DNA of 64,000 nucleotides from Rubrivirga sp. SAORIC476 (GTDB lineage: Bacteria; Bacteroidota; Rhodothermia; Rhodothermales; Rubricoccaceae): contig NZ_MVOI01000003.1 in the NCBI RefSeq assembly GCF_002283555.1, forward strand, positions 1 through 64,000, given 5' to 3'. Of the stretch, positions 34,702 through 43,281 are shown in pieces. The notes beneath the pieces are model-generated. The model searched no databases, was not told the origin of the DNA, and saw only the letters and a program-made list of their open reading frames with translations. Made by a program: the position numbers and the translations under genes. Position 1 is the first letter of the stretch. The number at the start of each line of letters is the position of its first letter.

Positions 34702-35172
34702 TTAGCCCACCAGCTTGCGCAAGGCCAGCACGCTGCCGAGGTGGATGCCCTCGTGGTACTGGTTGAAGCGGACCGCGTCGTCCACCGAACGGAGCGTCAC
34801 GCCGGGCGTGGTGGTGTACTCGCGGTACGTCTCGAAGCGACCCGCCCGGAGGTCCGCCTCGGTCTGGTCGGGCAGCGAGAGAAAGGGCTCACGGATCTCC
34901 GCCAGCGTCCAGGCTCGGTCCCAGTCGCGCGGCGAGGTGCCCTTCCGGAAGGCGCCCATCATCTCGGCAGAGACGTTCGGCTGAAGGCCCGAGAGGCCGT
35001 ACACGAGGACCTGCTGCGTCACCACGAGGTGGCCGACGTTCCACAGGATGTGGTTGTTGAAGCCCTCCGGGATGGTGGTCAGCGCCTCCTCAGGGAGCGC
35101 GTCGACGAGGGCGGCCAGCGTCTGTCGGGTCTGGCGGAGATCCGACAGCGCGGCGAGAGTCTGATCGGTCAT
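34702..35172 (-). CDS. DinB-like (DUF664/DinB_2) four-helix protein
   Basis: A 156-aa DinB-superfamily protein, probably metal-dependent. The three metal-ligand positions appear as His in NNHILWNVGHLVVTQQ and His in FNQYHEGIHLGSVLALRK near the C-terminus. Members are thiol-transferases or unassigned stress proteins, and the substrate here is unknown. ATG at 35172 overlaps the stop of the GNAT gene by 4 bases (ATGA), so the two are coupled. Confidence 0.88.
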   Translation of the reverse strand: MTDQTLAALSDLRQTRQTLAALVDALPEEALTTIPEGFNNHILWNVGHLVVTQQVLVYGLSGLQPNVSAEMMGAFRKGTSPRDWDRAWTLAEIREPFLSLPDQTEADLRAGRFETYREYTTTPGVTLRSVDDAVRFNQYHEGIHLGSVLALRKLVG

Positions 35173-35573
35173 GCCTTGCGCACCCATGCGTTCTCGACCG
35201 GCGCGAAGCCGAGCCGCTCGTAGAAGCCCGTCGACAGCGTCGAGTCGCGGAGGATGAGTTCTACACCCGGCAGGCGCTCCAGAATCTCGTCGATGAGGCG
35301 CTTGCCGATGCCCGCGCCCTGCACGTCCGGCTCGACGGCGAGGTCGCAGAGCACGGCCGTCTGGATGCCGTCGGTGAGGACACGGGCGAGGCCGACGATG
35401 CGCCCGCCGTCCCAGACGGTCAGCACGAGCGAGGACGCCTCGAAGCTGGCCCAGAGCCGCTCGGGGTTGTCGGTCTTGCGGAGCAGCGGCGCGCGGCGGT
35501 AGAGCGTCGCGATGCGGGCAGGCGTGAGCCCGTCGAGCGTGTCGCGGAGGTCGAGGGAGCCGGAGTCGGTCAT
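35169..35573 (-). CDS. GNAT family N-acetyltransferase
   Basis: A 134-aa acetyl-CoA-dependent acetyltransferase. The acetyl-CoA binding loop is VEPDVQGAGIGKRLIDEIL, preceded by GLARVLTDGIQTAVLCDLAV and followed by FYERLGFAPV, the usual GNAT order. ATG at 35573 opens the family N-terminus. It is upstream of the DinB-like gene with stop/start overlap. The acceptor is unknown; substrates for this short class range from small amines to protein N-termini. Confidence 0.9.
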   Translation of the reverse strand: MTDSGSLDLRDTLDGLTPARIATLYRRAPLLRKTDNPERLWASFEASSLVLTVWDGGRIVGLARVLTDGIQTAVLCDLAVEPDVQGAGIGKRLIDEILERLPGVELILRDSTLSTGFYERLGFAPVENAWVRKA

Positions 35574-35633
35574 CGGGTGCAGGGAGAGGAGTTCAGGGTG
35601 AAGGGGGCGCCCACCCCATGGTTCCGCCATCGT

Positions 35634-36641
35634 CTACCCGGCGTCCGAGTCCGGGTTCGCGTCGTCTCGCACCCAACGCCAGCGCATGGCGCGGACGGCG
35701 AGCGCCTCGGGCACCTCACGGGCGGGGTCCGTCCACAGGCGGAGACGCTGGCCATCCAAGTCGACGCTCCACTCGGCGGTCAGCCCCAGGAAAAGGCGGC
35801 CGAGCAGGCGCGCGGGCAGGCCGTCGGCGGCCGGTTCGAGGGCTTCGGGACGGACCGCCAGCGCGGTGCCGTCGGGCATCGGCTCGCCCGCCAGTCGCTC
35901 GGCGACGGCGCGGTCACGGATCACGTTGGCGCCGCCCAGGAACGAGGCCGCATAGGCGGTCGGCGGATCGGCGTACAGGTCTTCCGGCGTGCCGACGGCC
36001 TCCAGCGAGCCCGCGCGCATCAGCGCGATGCGGTCGCTCAGCGCGAGCGCCTCCGACTGGTCGTGGGTGACGTAGAGGCTCGTCACGCCGAGGTCGCGCT
36101 GGAGCGCTTTCAACTCCGCACGGGTGGCCTCCCGCAGGGCGAGGTCGAGGTTGGACAGCGGCTCGTCGAACAGCAGCACGTCGGGCTCGACGGCGATGGC
36201 GCGGGCGAGGGCCACGCGCTGCTGCTGACCGCCCGAGAGCGCTGCCACGGGACGATCCTCCAGCCCCCCCAGGTCGACCCGCGCGAGGGCGCGCGCCGTT
36301 CGCTGCCGGCTCTGCTCCTTCGCGACACCGCGCACCGACATCCCATAGCCGACGTTCTGGCCGACGGTCATCGTCGGGAAGAGCGCGTAGCTCTGGAAGA
36401 CCATCGCCGTCGGGCGATCCTGGGGCGCCAGCCGCGTCACGTCGCGGTCGCCGATGCGGATCGCCCCCGCGTCGGGGGTCTCGAAGCCCCCCACGAGGCG
36501 GAGCAGCGTCGTCTTGCCACAGCCCGAGGGGCCCAGCAGCGAGACGAACGCGCCCGCGGGCACGTCCAGGGTCACGCCGCCGACGGCCGTGACGGCCCCG
36601 TAGCGCTTGACGACGCCGTCGATCTGGATGCCTGCGGACAT
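35634..36641 (-). CDS. ABC transporter ATPase, FbpC/PotA-CysA type
   Basis: A 335-aa ATP-binding subunit of a Fe3+/sulfate/polyamine-type importer. Walker A is GPSGCGKTT, the Q-loop is MVFQSYALFPTMTV, the signature is LSGGQQQRVALARA, Walker B is VLLFDEPLSNLD, and the switch His is in YVTHDQSEAL. The C-terminal third is a TOBE-like regulatory domain with GTALAVRPEAL. No permease or solute-binding protein lies within the window, so it is an orphan here. ATG at 36641 is used; it is preceded by the sucC terminator. Confidence 0.94.
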   Translation of the reverse strand: MSAGIQIDGVVKRYGAVTAVGGVTLDVPAGAFVSLLGPSGCGKTTLLRLVGGFETPDAGAIRIGDRDVTRLAPQDRPTAMVFQSYALFPTMTVGQNVGYGMSVRGVAKEQSRQRTARALARVDLGGLEDRPVAALSGGQQQRVALARAIAVEPDVLLFDEPLSNLDLALREATRAELKALQRDLGVTSLYVTHDQSEALALSDRIALMRAGSLEAVGTPEDLYADPPTAYAASFLGGANVIRDRAVAERLAGEPMPDGTALAVRPEALEPAADGLPARLLGRLFLGLTAEWSVDLDGQRLRLWTDPAREVPEALAVRAMRWRWVRDDANPDSDAG

Positions 36642-36659
36642 AGGGCCCAGAAACAGGTA

Positions 36660-36684
36660 GGGGGCATACCGATGGCATGCCCCC
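36660..36684 (-). terminator. Terminator of sucC
   Basis: GGGGGCAT (36660-36667) and ATGCCCCC (36677-36684) form a perfect 8-bp stem around 9 nt, 22 bases past the sucC stop. On the minus strand it is followed by TACCTGTTTC. Confidence 0.65.
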
Positions 36685-36705
36685 ATGAGGTGTCGAGGAG
36701 AAGGC

Positions 36706-37878
<1,173 letters not shown>

Positions 37879-37903
37879 AGGGAGGTCAGATTGGGTGTGG
37901 TCG

Positions 37904-38029
37904 GATCGGGTGATCGGGGGCGTCCTGCCGCGCGTCCGCCGAGGGGCACGCCAAGCTACCTCCCCCCGTTCCGACCGCGCCCGCACTGGACGGCCGGACG
38001 CGGCCCCTGGGGTCGGCAATCACCCGATC
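37904..38029. repeat. Inverted pair of 11-mers in a divergent promoter region
   Basis: GATCGGGTGAT (37904-37914) and its exact complement ATCACCCGATC (38019-38029) flank the intergenic centre. Each copy therefore reads ATCACCCGATC in the direction of its own gene, 25 bases upstream of the sucC ATG and 27 bases upstream of the permease TTG. It could be a shared operator or leader element. Confidence 0.6.
37951..37958 (-). promoter_or_regulatory. Candidate -7 promoter box for sucC
   Basis: The minus strand reads GGTAGCTTGG, sharing GTAGCTT with four other sites. The distance to the ATG (72 bases) is longer than elsewhere, leaving room for the 11-mer element in the transcript leader. Confidence 0.45.
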
Positions 38030-38056
38030 TTCCCTCACCCGCTCTCCCGATCTCGT

Positions 38057-39142
38057 TTGACTCGCTTCGACTGGCACGTCCTCCGCCGCTTTCTCTCCGG
38101 CACCGCGCTCCTGCTGGTGCTGCTGGTGGCGACGTTCATCGTGCTGGACCTCGCCGAGCGGATCGACGACTTCCTGGACCGCGGCGCCACGACGGCCCAG
38201 ATCTTCGGCGAGTACTACCTCTACTACGTCCCGGACATCCTCCGGCTGACGAGCCCGCTGGCGCTCTTCCTGGCTGCCGTCTACGTCACCTCGCGACTGG
38301 CGCAGTCGATGCAGTTGACGGCCATCCACATGGCAGGCGTCTCGACGGCGCGCTACATGCGACCGTTTCTGCTGGTCGGGCTCGGGGTGACGGCGGGCAT
38401 GCTGGCCTTCAACGGGTTCGTGGTGCCGCGGGCCAACACCGTCGTCCATGCCTTCCAGAATCAGTACTACCGCGACGCGCCTGAGGGAAGCAGCGGCTCC
38501 GAGATCGTGCGGCAGATGGCACCCGGAGTCGTCCTGACGGCCCGCTACTTCGATCGCGAGCGGTCGCAGGCCTTCCGCGTCAGCGTGGTCGAGATGGACT
38601 CCGGCCGAGGCCTCGCGCGCCGCCTGGACGCCGCGCAGATGACCTGGAACGATTCGCTCGCCACGTGGCAGGGCGTCGACGTGTCCGTGCGCGCGTTCGA
38701 CGACGGCGGGGCGGAGACGTACGCCTACCACGCCCAACTCGACACGGCGCTCGCGGTGCGGCCCCGCGACCTCGCCCAGTCGGAGCGCGACGCCGAACGG
38801 CTGACGGTGCTGGAAGCACGCGACTACGTGCGGTCGCTCGAACGGGCAGGCGTCACCGAGCGAGGCCGACCGCTAGTGGCGTACTACAACAAGTTCGCCT
38901 ACCCGGTCGCGAACCTGATCCTGGTCCTGCTCGCGGTCCCGATGGCGGCGCGGCGGCGCCGAGGCGGGCAGGCGGCGCAACTGGCACTGGGCCTGGGCGT
39001 CGCGTTCATCTACCTCGCGCTCCAGAAGACCATCGAGCCGCTCGGGTACGTGCAGACGATCCCCCCCGTCGTCGCAGCCTGGCTGCCGCACCTCGTCTTC
39101 GCGCTCGTCGCCGTCCTCCTGCTGGCCCGAGCTAACCGGTAA
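38057..39142 (+). CDS. LptF/LptG family LPS export permease (YjgP/YjgQ)
   Basis: An inner-membrane permease subunit that with LptB extracts lipopolysaccharide towards the outer membrane. The 361-aa product from TTG 38057 starts TRFDWHVLRRFLSGTALLL. It has three N-terminal helices with LTSPLALFLAAVYVTSRLAQSMQ, a central periplasmic beta-jellyroll (about residues 130-260) and three C-terminal helices including FAYPVANLILVLLAVPMAAR. Whether it is LptF or LptG cannot be decided from one gene. TTG is the first in-frame start ahead of the conserved N-terminus; no nearby ATG fits. Confidence 0.9.
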   Translation: MTRFDWHVLRRFLSGTALLLVLLVATFIVLDLAERIDDFLDRGATTAQIFGEYYLYYVPDILRLTSPLALFLAAVYVTSRLAQSMQLTAIHMAGVSTARYMRPFLLVGLGVTAGMLAFNGFVVPRANTVVHAFQNQYYRDAPEGSSGSEIVRQMAPGVVLTARYFDRERSQAFRVSVVEMDSGRGLARRLDAAQMTWNDSLATWQGVDVSVRAFDDGGAETYAYHAQLDTALAVRPRDLAQSERDAERLTVLEARDYVRSLERAGVTERGRPLVAYYNKFAYPVANLILVLLAVPMAARRRRGGQAAQLALGLGVAFIYLALQKTIEPLGYVQTIPPVVAAWLPHLVFALVAVLLLARANR

Positions 39143-39172
39143 AGGACCGAAGCCGTCTGACGCGGAATGGGG

Positions 39173-39196
39173 CGACTAGGACTGGTGTCCTAGTCG
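39173..39196 (+). terminator. Stem-loop after the Lpt permease gene
   Basis: CGACTAGGA (39173-39181) and TCCTAGTCG (39188-39196) form a perfect 9-bp stem with a 6-nt loop, 30 bases past the stop. It lacks a T-run. The rest of the intergenic stretch to 39381 is AT-richer than its surroundings and contains TAATTAGG (39353-39360) as a weak promoter candidate for the next gene. Confidence 0.55.
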
Positions 39197-39381
39197 ATGT
39201 GGCCCCCCTCTCACAAGCGAGAGCGTCCCTGCATGACACCTGGTCGTCTCAGGGTGAGAAGTTTCTCCCCCAACCTCGTGTTCTGGGCCAGTTTGGGGCG
39301 AATTGCAGGTTTGAGACACCATTTTTTGCGTTTCCGGGTCCAGCCAGAGAGTTAATTAGGACTCCCATTTGGCTCAATCCC

Positions 39382-40686
39382 ATGACGACTCCACCACGTC
39401 GTTCGTCCGCCGTCCTCTCCTATCGCGACCTCGTCCGGATCCGTACACAGATGGATCTTCCGGGGCGCACCTCCGAGTTTTCGGGGCGCATCCGAGACGA
39501 GCGGACCGACGGCGTGGACGGGCTCCACTTCCGGTCGATCGAGAGCGGGACCGGGCGGGAGGTGCGCGTCCGCGATCACCTCGGGACCTCGCGGCGGATG
39601 CTGATGTTCGGCTCGAACAACTACCTCGGGCTGGCGACGCACCCGCGCGTGATTCAGGCCGTCCAGGACGCCGTCGGGCGCTACGGGGTCGGCGCCGGAG
39701 GCCCACCGATCCTCAACGGGCACGGACCGCTGTACCGCCAACTCGAGGAGCGGCTCGCAGCCCACGAGGGCAAGGAGGCCGCGCTGGTGTTCTCCAGCGG
39801 CTACTCGGCCAACGTGGGCCTGATGAGCGCCCTGCCCGGCCCGCGCGACATCGTCTTCTACGACGATGAGATCCACGCGTCGACGCTCGACGGTCTGAAG
39901 ATGGGGCGCATCGAGGCCCGGCCGTTCCCCCACAACGACGCCGCCCGCCTCGACGCCCTGATCACCGCCGCGAAGGAGACCTTCCAGGACGTGTTCGTCG
40001 CCGTCGAGGGCGTCTACTCGATGTCGGGCACGGTCGCCCGGCTGGACCGCATCGGCGAGGTGACGCTCCGCCACGGGGCGACGCTGGTCGTCGACGAGGC
40101 CCACGGCACCGGCGTCACGGGCCCGGGCGGCGCGGGCACCGTCGCCATGTTCGACGCCGGCGACGCGGCGACCGTCGTGATGGGCACCTTCTCCAAGAGC
40201 TTCGGCGTCTCCGGCGGCTTCGTCGCGGCCGACGCCGACGTGGTGGACTACCTCCGCTACTTCGCCCGCTCGTACGTCTTCTCGACGGCCCCGTCGACGG
40301 CCATCTGCGCCGCCGTGCTCGCGGGCCTCGACGTGCTCGAGGACGAGCCCGAAATCCACGCGCGCCTGATGGACGTGTGCGGCTACCTCGCCGAAGGGCT
40401 GCGCGCTCGCGGCTTCGAGGCATCGGGCGTGACGGCCGTGTTCTCGCTCCCCGTCGGACCCGGCACGGACGTGCGCGCGGCCGCGCACGACTTCAACCGC
40501 CGCGGCCTCTTCCTCAACCACGTCGAGGCGCCCGCCGTCCCGACCTCCCAGCAGCGCTTCCGCGTCAGCCTCACGGCCGACCACACCCGCGACGACATCG
40601 ACCGCCTGCTCGAAGCCGTGGACGAGGTATGGGCGGTCCACGTCCCGAGCCGTGCGGGCACAGCCGCCGTCAAGAGCGCCGTGTAA
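39382..40686 (+). CDS. Alpha-oxoamine synthase (serine palmitoyltransferase-like)
   Basis: A PLP enzyme that condenses an acyl-CoA (or acyl-ACP) with an amino acid. The 434-aa protein belongs to the KBL/AONS/SPT family. Key blocks are MFGSNNYLGLATHPRV, GVGAGGPPILNGHGPLYRQLE, the FSSGYSANVG PLP-stacking region, VVDEAHGTGVTG, and the PLP-lysine motif TFSKSFGVSGGFV. An N-terminal extension of about 50 residues precedes the core. Serine palmitoyltransferase is favoured because Bacteroidota-type bacteria make sphingolipids and no biotin or threonine-degradation genes are adjacent; glycine C-acetyltransferase or AONS remain possible. ATG at 39382 is used. Confidence 0.85.
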   Translation: MTTPPRRSSAVLSYRDLVRIRTQMDLPGRTSEFSGRIRDERTDGVDGLHFRSIESGTGREVRVRDHLGTSRRMLMFGSNNYLGLATHPRVIQAVQDAVGRYGVGAGGPPILNGHGPLYRQLEERLAAHEGKEAALVFSSGYSANVGLMSALPGPRDIVFYDDEIHASTLDGLKMGRIEARPFPHNDAARLDALITAAKETFQDVFVAVEGVYSMSGTVARLDRIGEVTLRHGATLVVDEAHGTGVTGPGGAGTVAMFDAGDAATVVMGTFSKSFGVSGGFVAADADVVDYLRYFARSYVFSTAPSTAICAAVLAGLDVLEDEPEIHARLMDVCGYLAEGLRARGFEASGVTAVFSLPVGPGTDVRAAAHDFNRRGLFLNHVEAPAVPTSQQRFRVSLTADHTRDDIDRLLEAVDEVWAVHVPSRAGTAAVKSAV

Positions 40687-40692
40687 CGGCAC

Positions 40693-40727
40693 GCGCCCGC
40701 GGCCAGGCTCTTCCCGGCCGCGGGCGC
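40693..40727. terminator. Strong GC hairpin between convergent genes
   Basis: GCGCCCGCGGCC (40693-40704) and GGCCGCGGGCGC (40716-40727) form a perfect 12-bp stem with an 11-nt loop just after the alpha-oxoamine synthase stop. It faces the convergent lipoprotein gene. Confidence 0.7.
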
Positions 40728-40752
40728 AGCGGTGCCAACTGGTCGAAGGCGG

Positions 40753-41220
40753 CTAGGAGCCGTTCGCAGTGTACAGCAGGACCTTGCGGAGCAGGTTCGA
40801 GGGACCCGACGTCGCGCTGTCGGGCATGCCCAGTTCACCGGGCGGCGCCGGCGGCGGGTCGTTGTAGCACACCTGCCGCGCGCGGACGTCGTACGTGGTG
40901 CCTCCGGACGGGGGAATCTCCACGTCCCACACGCGCAGCACGGATCCGTAGACGGTGCCCTCGGCCGGGACCCATGCCGACGAGCCGACCGCTCGAATCT
41001 CGACGTTGCCTTGCAAGGCTCGGTGATCCGCGTTGGTGGAGCCGTAAGAGAACGCCACGTCCACAGCACTCGACCCGTAGGCCACGATGGAATGGAGCGT
41101 CGGCGCGCTGCAGGCGACGGCCTCCGGGTCGGCCGAGGCGGCCGAGGAGGGAACGACACTGTCGCAGCTCGAGAAGAGCAAGCCGCAGACCAGAGCGGCC
41201 GGGGCAAGGAAGGATCTCAT
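40753..41220 (-). CDS. Small lipoprotein, hypothetical
   Basis: A 155-aa lipoprotein: signal MRSFLAPAALVCGLLFSSCD with the lipobox Cys. The mature part looks like one fibronectin type III-like beta-sandwich (STNADHRALQGNVEIRAVG, VLRVWDVEIPPSGGTTYDVRARQVCYNDPPP). A cysteine pair (VACSAP and QVCYND) may form a disulfide. No family recognised. It is comparable in design to the lipoprotein at 34242, but no close sequence similarity is evident by eye. Confidence 0.68.
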   Translation of the reverse strand: MRSFLAPAALVCGLLFSSCDSVVPSSAASADPEAVACSAPTLHSIVAYGSSAVDVAFSYGSTNADHRALQGNVEIRAVGSSAWVPAEGTVYGSVLRVWDVEIPPSGGTTYDVRARQVCYNDPPPAPPGELGMPDSATSGPSNLLRKVLLYTANGS

Positions 41221-41307
41221 GAGAGGAGGGGGAGGATGGGAAGGGGGGCGACCACAATGCCGCCCACACGTCCAACCACGCTCTTCTCACGGATGTCTAC
41301 AACAGAC

Positions 41308-41330
41308 TTGACTCCTAACGAAGGAGTCAA
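41308..41330 (-). terminator. Terminator after the DUF3467 gene
   Basis: TTGACTCCT (41308-41316) and AGGAGTCAA (41322-41330) form a perfect 9-bp stem with a 5-nt loop. It lies 29 bases beyond the DUF3467 stop on the minus strand and is followed there by GTCTGTTG. It is notably less GC-rich than other hairpins here. Confidence 0.6.
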
Positions 41331-41359
41331 AACCTACCAATCCGGCTCGTCTCCCGTGC

Positions 41360-41674
41360 TTACGCCTCCCCACCCGGCGCGGAGAACTGAATCGGGTGCT
41401 GCGTGGCGACATCGCTGATCGCTCCGTGCTGGGCCTCGTAACGCTGGATGTTGTCCGCAAGGGCCGCCAGCAGGCGCTTCGCGTGGCCCGGCGTCACCAC
41501 GATCCGGCTCTTGACGCGCGCCTTCGGGACGCCCGGCATCACACGGATGAAGTCCAGGATGAACTCCTCCGGGCTGTGGGAGATCATGACGAGGTTCGAG
41601 TAGACGCCTTCTGCGACCTCCTCGGAGAGCTCGATCTGGAGGGACGGGCCTTGAGGTTCGGTGGGGGATTCCAT
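41360..41674 (-). CDS. DUF3467 domain protein
   Basis: A 104-aa protein with the DUF3467 domain over nearly its whole length. Typical features are the opening LQIELSEEVAEGVYSNLVMI, HSPEEFILDFIRVMPGVPKARVKSRIV and the helix TPGHAKRLLAALADNIQRYE. The family is widespread but has no assigned function. ATG at 41674 is preferred over an in-frame GTG three codons upstream. It follows the cystathionine beta-synthase gene by 26 bp on the same strand, suggesting co-transcription. Confidence 0.9.
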   Translation of the reverse strand: MESPTEPQGPSLQIELSEEVAEGVYSNLVMISHSPEEFILDFIRVMPGVPKARVKSRIVVTPGHAKRLLAALADNIQRYEAQHGAISDVATQHPIQFSAPGGEA

Positions 41675-41700
41675 GTCGGACACAGCTAGAGGGGAGAAGG

Positions 41701-43107
41701 TCAGCCGCGCTGGCGGCCCGCGCGAGCGAGCGCCGAGATCAGGTCGCTGCGCGTCAGGATGTCGAATGCCGCCGGGTCGTCGCCGTCGGCGCGGACGAGG
41801 ACGGCCCCGGCCTCGCCGTCGAGAGTGGCCGTCAGGTCGTCGAGGTGGACGCCGGCCTCGACGATGGGTAGCGGCGCCCCCATGACCTCGCGGACCGCCT
41901 CGTCGCGAGCGTCGGGGGCTTCGATGAGCCGGTTCAAGACCCCCCGCTCGTTGAGGCTGCCCACCACCTCACCGTGTTCCAGCACCGGCACCTGACTGAT
42001 GCCGTGCGCGGTCATGGTCTCGATTGCCGCCGCGAGGGTGTCGTCGGGCGTGACGCCGATGACCGCCTCGTGGCGAGGGCGGACCGCCAGCACGTCGTGG
42101 ACGGTCAGCGAGGGCGTCGTCTCCAGGAACCCGTTGCGCCGCATCCACTCGTCGTCGTACGTCTTCGAGAGGTAGCGGAAGCCGCTGTCGGGCAGCATCA
42201 CCACGACCACGTCGTCCTCCGTGAGGCGGTCGCGGTTCGCGTCCATCCAGTCGAGCGCGCCCGCCATGGCCATGCCGCAGGACTGGCCGATGAACAACCC
42301 CTCCTCGCGGGCGAGGCGGCGCGTCATCTGCATGGTCGTCTTGTCGTCCACCTGGACGTAATCGTCGACGAGTGAGAAGTCCATGTTCTTGGCCAGGATG
42401 TCCTCGCCTACGCCCTCGGTGGCGTACGGGTAGATCTCTGACTCCTTGAATTCGCCCGTCCGCCAGTACTCGGCGTAGACGCTGCCGTACGGGTCGACGC
42501 CGATGACCTGCACGTCGGGGTTCTGCTCCTTGAGGTAGCGTGCCGTGCCCGAAATGGTGCCACCCGTGCCCGCCCCCGCGACGAAGTGCGTGATCCTCCC
42601 CTCGGTCTGCTCCCACAACTCCGGCCCTGTGGTCTGGTAGTGCGCTTCGGCGTTGGCCGGATGGTCGTACTGGTTGGGGTAGAACGAGTTGGGGATTTCC
42701 TTGGAGAGCCGCTCGGCGACCGAGTAGTAGGACCGCGGGTCGGTCGGCGCGACGTTGGTCGGGCAGACGATGACCTCCGCCCCGAAGGCGCGCAGCACGT
42801 CCACCTTCTCCGGGCTCTGCTTGTCGGTGGTGGTGAAGATGCAGCGGTAGCCCTTCGCGATGGCCGCGATGGCGAGCCCGGCGCCCGTGTTGCCGCTGGT
42901 GCCCTCAATGATGGTGCCGCCCGGCTTCAGCAGCCCCTTCGCCTCGGCGTCCTCGATCATCGCCACGCCGATGCGGTCCTTGACCGACCCGCCCGGGTTG
43001 AAGAACTCGACCTTCGCAAGGACGGTGCAGGGAAACTCCCGCCCCATCGTCTGGAGGCGGACGAGTGGCGTGTTGCCAATCGTGTCGAGGATGGACGCGG
43101 ACCACAT
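41701..43107 (-). CDS. Cystathionine beta-synthase with CBS-domain pair
   Basis: A PLP enzyme of trans-sulfuration: serine + homocysteine to cystathionine. The 468-aa protein opens ILDTIGNTPLVRLQ. The PLP lysine is K43 in NPGGSVKDRIG, the substrate loop is EGTSGNTGAGLAIAA, and the phosphate-binding loop is AGAGTGGTISGTARYLKE. Residues about 338-460 form two CBS domains (Bateman module), as in eukaryotic CBS, which bind adenosyl ligands. The bifunctional architecture favours CBS over a plain cysteine synthase. A TAGCTTCC box lies 22 bases before the ATG. Confidence 0.93.
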   Translation of the reverse strand: MWSASILDTIGNTPLVRLQTMGREFPCTVLAKVEFFNPGGSVKDRIGVAMIEDAEAKGLLKPGGTIIEGTSGNTGAGLAIAAIAKGYRCIFTTTDKQSPEKVDVLRAFGAEVIVCPTNVAPTDPRSYYSVAERLSKEIPNSFYPNQYDHPANAEAHYQTTGPELWEQTEGRITHFVAGAGTGGTISGTARYLKEQNPDVQVIGVDPYGSVYAEYWRTGEFKESEIYPYATEGVGEDILAKNMDFSLVDDYVQVDDKTTMQMTRRLAREEGLFIGQSCGMAMAGALDWMDANRDRLTEDDVVVVMLPDSGFRYLSKTYDDEWMRRNGFLETTPSLTVHDVLAVRPRHEAVIGVTPDDTLAAAIETMTAHGISQVPVLEHGEVVGSLNERGVLNRLIEAPDARDEAVREVMGAPLPIVEAGVHLDDLTATLDGEAGAVLVRADGDDPAAFDILTRSDLISALARAGRQRG

Positions 43108-43129
43108 GGCGGACTTCAGGGTTGGGATC

Positions 43130-43137
43130 GGAAGCTA
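43130..43137 (-). promoter_or_regulatory. Candidate -7 promoter box for cystathionine beta-synthase
   Basis: The minus strand reads AGTAGCTTCC; the box is identical in sequence and spacing (22 bases) to the alaS box. Confidence 0.55.
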
Positions 43138-43270
43138 CTCTCCACGCCGTGCGCTCCCTGTGAGGAGTGGAGGCGTGGAGCGAGAGGCGCCCCGTCTCGG
43201 CGCCGAGGTGGACCGAGAGGGTCCGCTGCTCCGGAGCGATCCTCGGTCCCGCACCCGGCGTCCCCGGTTC

Positions 43271-43278
43271 TACCTTCC
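43271..43278 (+). promoter_or_regulatory. Candidate -7 promoter box of the hybrid kinase; leaderless?
   Basis: TACCTTCC lies 3 bases before the kinase ATG at 43282. If it is the -7 element, transcription would start at or next to the ATG, giving a leaderless message. Confidence 0.35.
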
Positions 43279-43281
43279 GGT

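Noticed and set aside
41285-41340. Low-GC patch as a riboswitch or small RNA
   Set aside because: It contains only a simple 9-bp hairpin placed like a terminator after the DUF3467 gene; no conserved riboswitch core was seen.
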